Assembly: GCF_030453185.1 (NCBI RefSeq)
Contig: NZ_JAKDKW010000016.1
Span: 1-38,480 of the forward strand
DNA length: 38,480 nucleotides
Reading direction: 5' to 3'
Origin: Yaniella sp.
GTDB lineage: Bacteria; Actinomycetota; Actinomycetes; Actinomycetales; Micrococcaceae
The position numbers and the translations under genes are program-made. Below, piece after piece: positions 32,019 through 38,480 of the stretch. The notes beneath the pieces were generated by a model. It saw nothing but the letters and a program-made list of their open reading frames with translations, did not search any database and was not told the origin of the DNA. Within the stretch, counting starts at the first letter, position 1, and the number at the start of each line of letters is the position of its first letter.

Positions 32019-32573
32019 TTACTCGTCGCGGTGGTACTGCCCCTGGAAATCATAGAGGTGCTCAACATGCTCGTCTTCGTTGAGATCACCGGGGTACAGT
32101 TCACGGTATTCCTCAAACGTTGGCGGCAGGATCGACACGTTGAATTCCTCATCCTGACCAAATGCGGAAGCGACACCATCGGCAAGGCTGCCTGGCTCAG
32201 TGCCTACGCCCTCGATGGTAACTTCTTCATCCTCGAGTTTGAGGATTTCGTCGGCCTCCAGCGAGAAGCTCAAAGATTCGTCATTGATTTGCAGCTCAAC
32301 ATTTTGGTTACTGTCCGACTTGTTATGGATGGTGCCCATCAGCGCACCGACGCCATCGGCTGATTCTGTGATCACGCCGATATTCAAGAAATCAACGGCG
32401 TCGGAGTTCGAATCGCTATTTTCATCGGCCATAACGGTGGTCTGAGTCCCGTCGGAGGGTGCGTACTCGAACGTGGTTGCCTGCGGGTTCACTGCAGAGC
32501 AACCGGTGGTGCCGATAAGGGCAGCCAATGCCAAGCCGGCAAATACGTTCCGGCGAGTTGTGTTGACCTTCAC
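32019..32573 (-). CDS. Acidic lipoprotein of unknown function
   Basis: A 184-residue lipoprotein. It has a twin-arginine-like basic start (TTRRN), a hydrophobic core, and a lipobox ending TTGC with the lipidated cysteine at residue 25. The mature part is very acidic (runs of Asp, Glu and Ser) and ends in His-Arg-Asp-Glu. The middle, GVGALMGTIHNKSDSNQNVELQ, looks like one beta-sandwich domain of the kind that follows NKS-type motifs. I cannot assign a function. GTG at 32573 is chosen for GAGGAGAA upstream. It shares the bidirectional terminator with regX3 and is divergent from cysS. In many relatives, as I recall, carD, ispD and ispF occupy this spot. Confidence 0.8.
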   Translation of the reverse strand: MKVNTTRRNVFAGLALAALIGTTGCSAVNPQATTFEYAPSDGTQTTVMADENSDSNSDAVDFLNIGVITESADGVGALMGTIHNKSDSNQNVELQINDESLSFSLEADEILKLEDEEVTIEGVGTEPGSLADGVASAFGQDEEFNVSILPPTFEEYRELYPGDLNEDEHVEHLYDFQGQYHRDE

Positions 32574-32802
32574 GATGGTTCTCCTCGTAAAAATAAGGTG
32601 CGCTAGAGGTGATGTACTACCTTGCACCGGGCACGTCGGTCCCGAGGACGCAAGAAGCTTTCTTCATGAGGTTATCGTATTTGACTAAATGGAGGCCACT
32701 TTACGACAAGATATCTCGCACCGTAGGCGCCGTAAAACCGGAGCCAGACTCGACACACCACCGGTGAATACCAGAAATTGCCCAGGAGCGCCTCTCCTGA
32801 GC

Positions 32803-32808
32803 TAAAAT
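32803..32808 (+). promoter_or_regulatory. Candidate -10 box TAAAAT of a leaderless cysS transcript
   Basis: The hexamer ends eight bases before the GTG at 32817, with no Shine-Dalgarno sequence between. The -35 could be TTGCCC, but the spacing is long (19). Confidence 0.5.
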
Positions 32809-32816
32809 TGGGCAAC

Positions 32817-34259
32817 GTGGGACAACAATTTTATGATACTGCCGCCGGTGCAATCCGGGACTTCACACCAATCAATGAGGGCGAGGTCTCGGTCTACTAT
32901 TGTGGCGCAACAGTGCAGGGTAGGCCACACGTCGGACATATCCGTTCCGCCGTGGTGTTCGACATCCTCGTTCGATGGCTAGAATATGCGGGCCACAAGG
33001 TCACCTTGGTGCGCAACGTGACAGATATCGACGACAAGATTCTGTCACGGTCGGACGAATCTTTTGCGCCAGACTTCGCAGCTAGCGACGATTATCCTGC
33101 GCAGGAGCAGTGGTGGGCACTTGCGTACCGTTTCGAAAATGCATTCGCTGCCGCCTATGCGTCGCTCGGCGTCCGTCGTCCTACCTATGAGCCCCGCGCC
33201 ACCGGTCACATTCCAGAAATGATCACGCTGATCCAACGCCTCATCGACGCCGGACACGCTTACCAGGCTCTGGACGGTTCCGCAGACGTCTACTTCGATG
33301 TCACTTCCTGGCCCGAATATGGCGCGCTGACGCACCAGTCGGTGAATATGATGCAGGACGCCGACGACGCTCCGGCCCGCGGCAAGAAAGATGCGCGCGA
33401 CTTCACCTTATGGAAATCGCAACTTGAGACTGACCCGCAAGGTGCGGCCTGGGCATCGCCGTGGGGACACGGTCGTCCCGGGTGGCACATCGAATGCTCG
33501 GCCATGGCTACCAAATACCTGGGCACTCACTTTGATATCCACGGCGGCGGCCTAGATTTACGGTTCCCACACCACGAAAATGAGCTGGCACAATCAAGTG
33601 CTGCCGGTCATGGTTTCGCGAATTTCTGGATGCACAACGGTTTAGTCACGGCCGAGGGCGAAAAAATGTCGAAGTCCGTGGGCAACACCGTTTCACCCGA
33701 GCAAATGTTGGCGATGTCGAGACCAGGTGCGGTTCGCTATTTCCTGGGCCAAGCGCATTACCGTTCGCAACTGGACTACCATCCCTCTGCGCTGGACGAA
33801 GCACAAACAGCTTTGGAACGGATCGAATCATTCCAGTCGCGGGCCGCCAAACTATTCGACGAGCCAATGGGGACCGATACGGTTCCCGTAGCATTTGTGA
33901 CTGCTATGGAAGACGACCTCAACGTCCCCGAAGCGTTGGCTGCACTGCACGCAACCGTGCGAGCAGGCAACTCAGCGCTTGACGCAAAAGATTTAGGCGC
34001 AGTGAAGAAATATCTGCGTGAAGTCAACACCATGGTGGAAGTTCTAGGCCTAAATTCCGCCAACGAAATGCCCGCAGGTGGTGACTCGGCTGCGTACCAG
34101 GCCCTGGCAGAGCTCGTGGAAGCTCAGATCGCGGCTCGAACACAAGCTCGCGCTGATAAAGACTGGGCAACAGCAGATGCTATACGCGATCAACTGGCTG
34201 CTGCCGGCATCGTTGTCAACGACGCAGCCGATGGTGTTACCTGGTCCATAGCGGACTAA
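32817..34259 (+). CDS. cysS: Cysteinyl-tRNA synthetase
   Basis: A 480-residue class I aminoacyl-tRNA synthetase. The zinc cysteine is Cys29 in YYCGATVQG, and the HIGH motif is HVGH at 38-41. The second zinc site includes Cys in GWHIECSAM and the His/Glu of HHENELAQ. The KMSKS loop is intact (GEKMSKSVGN). IDIHGGGLDLRFPHHENE-type context and the C-terminal helical domain are normal. GTG at 32817 gives the expected start GQQFYDTAAGAIRDF. An in-frame codon at 32778 adds 13 residues and would put the -10 box inside the gene. rlmB follows after 36 bases, a common pairing. Confidence 0.95.
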   Translation: MGQQFYDTAAGAIRDFTPINEGEVSVYYCGATVQGRPHVGHIRSAVVFDILVRWLEYAGHKVTLVRNVTDIDDKILSRSDESFAPDFAASDDYPAQEQWWALAYRFENAFAAAYASLGVRRPTYEPRATGHIPEMITLIQRLIDAGHAYQALDGSADVYFDVTSWPEYGALTHQSVNMMQDADDAPARGKKDARDFTLWKSQLETDPQGAAWASPWGHGRPGWHIECSAMATKYLGTHFDIHGGGLDLRFPHHENELAQSSAAGHGFANFWMHNGLVTAEGEKMSKSVGNTVSPEQMLAMSRPGAVRYFLGQAHYRSQLDYHPSALDEAQTALERIESFQSRAAKLFDEPMGTDTVPVAFVTAMEDDLNVPEALAALHATVRAGNSALDAKDLGAVKKYLREVNTMVEVLGLNSANEMPAGGDSAAYQALAELVEAQIAARTQARADKDWATADAIRDQLAAAGIVVNDAADGVTWSIAD

Positions 34260-34295
34260 CCGCAAAAGTTTTTTTACCAAAGAAAGGACGAGCAT

Positions 34296-35225
34296 ATGAG
34301 TCCTCGTCGTAGTGGACCTTCACGCAAGAAGGGCCCAACCAAAGGTTCCGGTGGTCAAGGTCGCCGGAAACTCTCAGGAAAGGGTCCGACACCCAAAGCG
34401 TCGGATCGTACTTGGCACAAGAGTTACCGGCCGCCTGCCAAGCAGAAAAAGCCAACTCGAACCACCGACGCGGTTGCTGGCCGGAATCCGGTAGTGGAAG
34501 CGCTCGAAGCGGAGGTTCCCGCGTCCACACTGTATGTTGCTGTTGGCGTAGAGATGGACGACCGTATTCGAAACTCCATCCGGATGGCAGCCGATCGGGG
34601 CATTCCAGTCCTGGACGCGACCGAGCCGCAGCTTGCCCGGATCACGGATAACGCACGTCACCAGGGCATTGCTCTGCAGGTGCCCCCATATGAATACGAG
34701 AATGGTGTCGAGCTCGTCGTCGAGCTGATGTCTGACTGGACGAATGGCTATCGTAAAAGTCCGCCGCTGATTGTTGCGCTGGATTCCATCACTGATCCGC
34801 ACAACCTGGGTGCCATCCTGCGCTCCGCCTCGGCGTTTAAAGCCGATGCCGTCATCATCCCATCGCGACGGGCCGTCGGCGTGAACTCGACGGTATGGAA
34901 AACATCGGCCGGTGCTGCAGCACGGGTACCGGTAGGGCAAGTGACCAACCTGAATAACGCGCTGACCGAATACAAAAAAGCCGGACTCTTCACCATCGGG
35001 CTGGACGGGGACGGTGAGCAAACCCTGCATGACCTGCCGTTAGCTACCGATCCGCTGTGTGTGGTGGTGGGGTCCGAAGGTGCTGGATTATCCCGCCTGG
35101 TTTCCGAAAATATCGACCAATTGGTGTCGATTCCGATCTCGTCAGAACTCGAATCACTCAACGCCTCACTGGCAACTGGAATTACCCTCTACGAAATTTC
35201 CAGACTTCGGCATAAGATTGACTAA
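34296..35225 (+). CDS. rlmB: 23S rRNA (guanosine-2251) 2'-O-methyltransferase RlmB
   Basis: A 309-residue SpoU-class (SPOUT knot) RNA methyltransferase. The first 55 residues are basic and glycine/lysine-rich, typical of actinobacterial forms. Then come AGRNPVVEAL and the substrate-binding L30e-like part. The SpoU motifs are DPHNLGAILRSA, VVGSEGAGLSRL and IPISSELESLNASLATGITLYE. The ATG follows AAAGGACG. It modifies a ribosomal P-loop guanosine using S-adenosylmethionine. Confidence 0.94.
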   Translation: MSPRRSGPSRKKGPTKGSGGQGRRKLSGKGPTPKASDRTWHKSYRPPAKQKKPTRTTDAVAGRNPVVEALEAEVPASTLYVAVGVEMDDRIRNSIRMAADRGIPVLDATEPQLARITDNARHQGIALQVPPYEYENGVELVVELMSDWTNGYRKSPPLIVALDSITDPHNLGAILRSASAFKADAVIIPSRRAVGVNSTVWKTSAGAAARVPVGQVTNLNNALTEYKKAGLFTIGLDGDGEQTLHDLPLATDPLCVVVGSEGAGLSRLVSENIDQLVSIPISSELESLNASLATGITLYEISRLRHKID

Positions 35226-35227
35226 GC

Positions 35228-35250
35228 TGGCCTAGGTGTAACGTAGGCCA
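35228..35250. repeat. Inverted repeat TGGCCTA...TAGGCCA after rlmB
   Basis: Perfect 7-base arms with a 9-base spacer lie between rlmB and the ABC operon. There is no T tract. It could be an operator for the ABC genes or a weak hairpin. AGGTGT inside it can also pair with ACACCT downstream. Confidence 0.4.
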
Positions 35251-35290
35251 CACAACCTGTCACTCACACCTATTTGAAGTTGGAGTCATA

Positions 35291-36337
35291 ATGAACATGA
35301 ATACTCTGCTGAAAACCTCAGCTACCGCGGCGGCATTGGGCTTGCTGCTCACGGCATGTGGTTCAGACGAAGGTGGTGCAGAAGGAAATGGCGAAGGCGG
35401 CGAGAGCTATAGCGTGGCCATCGCCCAATATGTTGCGCACCCTTCCCTGGATGCAACGGCACAGGGTATGAAGGATGTCTTCGAGGAAGCTGATGCCGAC
35501 ATCGAAGTCGAAGAGCAAAACGCACAGGCGGACCAGGCGACCATGAATAATATCGTGGGAACCTACGGTAGCGACGATAACCTTGACGCTGTCTTGCCAA
35601 TCGCAACTCCAGTGGCTATTGCAGCAGCGACCTCCATTACCGAGACGCCGATTATCTTCTCCGCCGTCACCGACCCAGTTGATGCAGGCCTTGTGCCCGA
35701 TTGGGAAACGCCAGGTGAAAATATTACCGGTGTGTCGGATATGAACCCGGTCGAAGATCAGCTCCAATTGATTCTGGACGTCGTTGAAGACGCCGAAGTC
35801 ATTGGTATCCCGTACTCTTCTGCCGAATCAAACTCTGTTGTTCAAGTTGACGCCGCCAACGAGGCCGCTGATGCTTTGGGCGTTGAGATTCAAGAAGTTG
35901 CCGTCACCAACACATCCGAAGTCGCCCAGGGTGTTGACTCCTTCTCGGATATTGACGCAATCTACGTGCCTACGGACAACACCGTGGTCTCGGGTCTGGA
36001 AACCGTAATTTCCTACGGTGTAGATAACCAGATCCCGGTATTTGCCGCAGAATCTGACTCAGTTGAACGTGGCACCGTTGGTACCTACGGCCTGAACTAC
36101 TACGAACATGGTCGTCAAGCCGGAGAAATGGCCCTGTCGGTCATGACAGGCGAAGCGGAAGTCGCCGATACACCAACGGCGTTGGCCGATGACGCCGCCA
36201 TGGAATACACCTTCAACCTTGACGCTGCCGAGCAAATGGGTGTTGAGATTCCAGAGGACCTCAGTGCCGACGCCAACATTGTAGGTGAAGATGAGGCCGC
36301 CGAAGAGGGCGACGCAGACGAAGAAACCAGCGAATAA
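35291..36337 (+). CDS. ABC importer substrate-binding lipoprotein (TrpX-like)
   Basis: A 348-residue lipoprotein with lipobox LTAC and lipidated cysteine at residue 23, followed by an acidic glycine-rich linker. The mature fold is that of the ABC_sub_bind (PF04392-type) proteins: VAIAQYVAHPSLDATAQGM, NAQADQATMNNI, IFSAVTDPVDAGLVPDW, GIPYSSAESNSVVQ, and YVPTDNTVVSG near 220. The C-terminus ends in a run of Asp and Glu. Acidity is extreme, as in salt-tolerant bacteria. The family includes TrpX of streptococci (tryptophan), but substrates vary and none is proven here. TTGGAGTC precedes the ATG. A hairpin separates it from the permease gene, which may keep its level above that of the membrane parts. 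Confidence 0.88.
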   Translation: MNMNTLLKTSATAAALGLLLTACGSDEGGAEGNGEGGESYSVAIAQYVAHPSLDATAQGMKDVFEEADADIEVEEQNAQADQATMNNIVGTYGSDDNLDAVLPIATPVAIAAATSITETPIIFSAVTDPVDAGLVPDWETPGENITGVSDMNPVEDQLQLILDVVEDAEVIGIPYSSAESNSVVQVDAANEAADALGVEIQEVAVTNTSEVAQGVDSFSDIDAIYVPTDNTVVSGLETVISYGVDNQIPVFAAESDSVERGTVGTYGLNYYEHGRQAGEMALSVMTGEAEVADTPTALADDAAMEYTFNLDAAEQMGVEIPEDLSADANIVGEDEAAEEGDADEETSE

Positions 36338-36370
36338 TCCGCACGGGCTTCTTGACCTGTAAAAAACTCT

Positions 36371-36409
36371 AAGCGGGCCTGGCTCAGCACATACTGACCA
36401 GGCCCGTTT
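36371..36409 (+). terminator. Partial terminator between the binding-protein and permease genes
   Basis: The 12-base-pair stem AAGCGGGCCTGG / CCAGGCCCGTTT (one G-U pair, loop of 15) is followed by only a short T/C stretch. It probably lets some transcripts through, as often seen after binding-protein genes. Confidence 0.65.
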
Positions 36410-36436
36410 CTCACATGAAAGGTAAGTCCGTCTTCT

Positions 36437-37417
36437 ATGACCGTGACAATAGAACTCGGTCTTATATACGCCATCATGGCACTCGGTGTATATCTGACCT
36501 TCCGCATCTTAAACTTTCCTGACCTAACGGTCGATCAGTCGTTTACGACTGGTGCGGCGACATCAGCAATTCTGATCGTCAACTATGACCTCAATCCATT
36601 GCTTGCACTAGGTGCAGCGTTTATAGCAGGAGCACTCGCTGGCGTAATCACTGGGCTGCTGCACGCAAAAGGGGGAATTAACCCCTTGCTCGCAGGCATC
36701 TTGACGATGCTCGCGCTGTACTCAATTAACCTACGCATCATGGGGGACCGGGCTAACGTCCCCTTGCTCGGCAACGACACCGTATACACCTGGTTTAGCA
36801 GCTCAGGTATCAGCGGGTGGACCCTCATTTTGGTACTCGCGGTGATCGTGCTGATCGTCAAGTTGTTGCTCGACTGGTTCCTTGGCACCGATATGGGCCT
36901 GGGACTGCAAGCGACCGGCGACAACGAAGAAATGGTGAGGTCCTTTGGAGTCTCCACCGATGCAATGAAAATCGTGGGCCTGTCGGTATCCAACGGACTC
37001 GTTGGTTTAGCAGGAGCGTTCATCGCACAAAAGCAAGGCTCCTCAGATATCTCCATGGGTATCGGGTTGATCCTCATCGGGCTGGCCTCAGTCATTCTCG
37101 GACAAGCAATCTTCAATAACCGTTTTGTCACCCGCTTTGCAGACACTCCCGTTGGTCGCCTGCTCTTTGGAACCCGAAACCGTGAAGTACTTATGGCGAC
37201 GACAGCCGTTATTCTCGGATCCATCATTTATCGTGCCGCAGTCCAGGGTGCCCTAGCCGTTGGTTTCAACCCGAACGATATGCGGCTCATTTCGGCAATC
37301 ATTGTGGTTGCTGCTTTGCTTATCCCGAGATGGCGGGTCCGGAAGAAACCTGCCAAAGCGGTTCAAGCGGCCGTTTCCAACTCGGCGTATAAGGAGACCA
37401 GCGATGTTAGAGCTTAA
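36437..37417 (+). CDS. ABC importer permease (TrpY-like)
   Basis: A 326-residue membrane protein with eight or nine hydrophobic segments, of the branched-chain-type permease family that pairs with PF04392 binding proteins. It begins IELGLIYAIMALGVYLTFRIL. NFPDLTVDQSFTTGAA and GGINPLLAGILTMLALYSINLRIMG are subfamily hallmarks. AKG and Q-rich loops would contact the ATPase. AAAGGTAAG lies about twelve bases before the ATG. It overlaps the ATPase gene by 14 bases. Confidence 0.9.
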   Translation: MTVTIELGLIYAIMALGVYLTFRILNFPDLTVDQSFTTGAATSAILIVNYDLNPLLALGAAFIAGALAGVITGLLHAKGGINPLLAGILTMLALYSINLRIMGDRANVPLLGNDTVYTWFSSSGISGWTLILVLAVIVLIVKLLLDWFLGTDMGLGLQATGDNEEMVRSFGVSTDAMKIVGLSVSNGLVGLAGAFIAQKQGSSDISMGIGLILIGLASVILGQAIFNNRFVTRFADTPVGRLLFGTRNREVLMATTAVILGSIIYRAAVQGALAVGFNPNDMRLISAIIVVAALLIPRWRVRKKPAKAVQAAVSNSAYKETSDVRA

Positions 37418-38195
37418 GAACGTTCACAAAACCTTCTTTCCAAACTCGATTAATGAGCGAGTCGCACTGTCGAACATCAACCTCGAACTCGGTGACGGCG
37501 ATTTTGTCACGGTGATTGGGTCAAATGGCGCCGGGAAGTCGACCGTGCTCAACACAGTTGCTGGAAAAATTAATCCTGATACCGGAACCGTAAATATCGC
37601 TGGCAGAAACGTCACGCGACTTAAGGATTTCAAACGCGCTAAGTACGTGGGCCGAGTATTCCAAGATCCGATGGCTGGAACTGCGCCAGATCTCACCATC
37701 GAGCAAAACATGGCGCTCGCTGAGCGACGCGGCATGACCAGGGGTTTGGCCTTCGGCATCACAAAAGCGAAACGGATCCGCTTTGCCGATGAACTCGAAT
37801 TGCTCGAACTTGGGTTAGAAACGCGCTTGAGTGCGAAAGTTGGGCTGCTATCCGGCGGTCAGCGTCAGGCGTTGTCGTTGTTGATGGCTACGTTCTCCAA
37901 GCCGAAGATTCTCTTACTCGACGAACACACGGCTGCCCTAGACCCGGAGAGAGCCAGGTTAGTTACCGAGCTGACAGAAAAAGTTGTTGCCGAACAAAAG
38001 CTGACAACGTTGATGGTCACCCACAACATGGGCCAGGCGTTAGAGGTCGGAAACCGTTTGATTATGATGCACGATGGCGAAATCATCCTCGATGTATCGG
38101 GTGAAGCGAAATCATCCATGACAGTTGAAGATCTCTTGGCGCAATTCGCGAATATCAAAAACGCTACAGTTTCGGACCGGACGCTACTGCAGTAG
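37404..38195 (+). CDS. ABC importer ATP-binding protein (TrpZ-like)
   Basis: A 263-residue ABC ATPase. Walker A is GSNGAGKST at 39-47, the Q-loop is RVFQDPMAG, the signature is LLSGGQRQALSLL, and Walker B with the D-loop is ILLLDEHTAALDP, in which the glutamate is present. The switch histidine is in MVTHNMGQA. ATG at 37404 is chosen for AAGGAGACC upstream; the longer frame starts inside the permease gene. It energises the importer formed with the two preceding genes. A hairpin closes the operon. Confidence 0.92.
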   Translation: MLELKNVHKTFFPNSINERVALSNINLELGDGDFVTVIGSNGAGKSTVLNTVAGKINPDTGTVNIAGRNVTRLKDFKRAKYVGRVFQDPMAGTAPDLTIEQNMALAERRGMTRGLAFGITKAKRIRFADELELLELGLETRLSAKVGLLSGGQRQALSLLMATFSKPKILLLDEHTAALDPERARLVTELTEKVVAEQKLTTLMVTHNMGQALEVGNRLIMMHDGEIILDVSGEAKSSMTVEDLLAQFANIKNATVSDRTLLQ

Positions 38196-38205
38196 AAGCA
38201 TTCCA

Positions 38206-38249
38206 CGACGGCGGGTGAAGTCTCCATAGAGGCTTCACCCGCTTCGTCG
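38206..38249 (+). terminator. Hairpin after the ABC operon
   Basis: GCGGGTGAAG (38211-38220) pairs with CTTCACCCGC (38233-38242), extended by CGACG / CGTCG across a two-base bulge. A short T run (GTTTAACG) follows, so termination is likely though not textbook. Confidence 0.7.
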
Positions 38250-38480
38250 TTTAACGTGTGAAAAAAGCGTCTGAAAAACAAAATTTGGACGAATTTCGGA
38301 GACCTCGCTCACAAACTGTCCAGCTTTGTGCGCCGACATCATGAACAAACAGTGAATACTATGAGATACAAAGACAGACCGACCTCTTGCTGAAGCATTC
38401 CTCCAGTTTTGTGTTCTACAAAAGTCTGTGTATAGTTATCTCTCGTGCCCAGGGCGGAACGGTGACGTGAAGCGCTGAGA
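38250..38480 (+). other. AT-rich intergenic end of the window
   Basis: No gene is seen. The stretch is AT-rich and looks like the upstream region of a gene beyond the right edge. It carries the promoter at 38409-38436. I cannot tell which gene follows. Confidence 0.5.
38409..38436 (+). promoter_or_regulatory. Candidate promoter facing out of the window
   Basis: TTGTGT and TATAGT are 16 bases apart, with an AT-rich upstream flank. The transcript would start near 38443 and run past the window end. Confidence 0.45.

Noticed and set aside
34374-35030. Minus-strand open frame of 218 codons inside rlmB
   Set aside because: The SpoU motifs on the plus strand are complete. The antisense frame has no start signal and atypical composition.
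36583-37227. Minus-strand open frame of 214 codons inside the permease gene
   Set aside because: The composition mirrors the hydrophobic plus-strand protein; nothing supports coding.
1-38480. CRISPR arrays, rRNA genes, riboswitches and prophage genes
   Set aside because: No regularly spaced repeats, no rRNA sequence, no recognisable riboswitch core and no phage-type genes were seen on either strand.

Overview
The window comes from an actinobacterium, most likely of the Micrococcaceae (the halotolerant Yaniella/Enteractinococcus/Nesterenkonia side is a guess). Reasons: moderate-to-high GC, many GTG and TTG starts, the divergent phoU / senX3-regX3 pair, a fused enol-lactonase/decarboxylase (PcaL), a DUF2516 protein, tmk-holB coupling and several probable leaderless genes. 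The exported proteins are strikingly acidic. Names below rest on protein motifs and gene order recognised by eye; no database search was run.

Layout. (1) 1-3028: a truncated 2,3-butanediol-dehydrogenase-like gene (minus), tRNA-Ser(GCU) (minus) and a propionyl-CoA-synthetase-like gene (plus). The gap between the two genes holds two copies of the palindrome ATGTATACAT. (2) 3025-15995, all minus strand: a full 4-hydroxybenzoate/protocatechuate module. In transcription order it reads MFS transporter, SLC13-type transporter, IclR regulator, pobA, pcaH, pcaG, pcaB, pcaL, terminator, pcaF, pcaI, pcaJ, pcaR. PobA makes protocatechuate, PcaHG opens the ring, PcaB and the two PcaL domains give 3-oxoadipate, and PcaIJ plus PcaF yield succinyl-CoA and acetyl-CoA. 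A tandem IclR-type operator sits in front of pcaF. (3) 15996-16900: about 0.9 kb with no convincing gene, rich in inverted repeats and recurring GGTGAG words. (4) 16901-21821: tRNA-Ser(UGA), a quinone oxidoreductase, a conserved-looking small protein, a TVP38 membrane protein, a TetR regulator with an MFS drug exporter, and tRNA-Thr(CGU). (5) 21899-25253, minus: tmk, holB and a TAP-type lipoprotein hydrolase. (6) 25314-29197, plus: a DUF2516 protein, gpmA, a PabA-PabB fusion and pabC. (7) 29212-31954: phoU divergent from senX3-regX3. (8) 32019-35225: an acidic lipoprotein, cysS and rlmB. (9) 35291-38195: a three-gene ABC importer of the TrpXYZ-like type, then a terminator and a promoter pointing out of the window.

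The most interesting points are as follows. The glutaminase half of the PabA-PabB fusion has lost its catalytic cysteine and its SPGPG motif. Tandem PcaR-like boxes split the pca genes into two transcription units. A TetR operator lies exactly on the -35 box of a leaderless promoter. The whole aromatic module lies between two co-oriented tRNA-Ser genes, next to an unexplained stretch of non-coding DNA.
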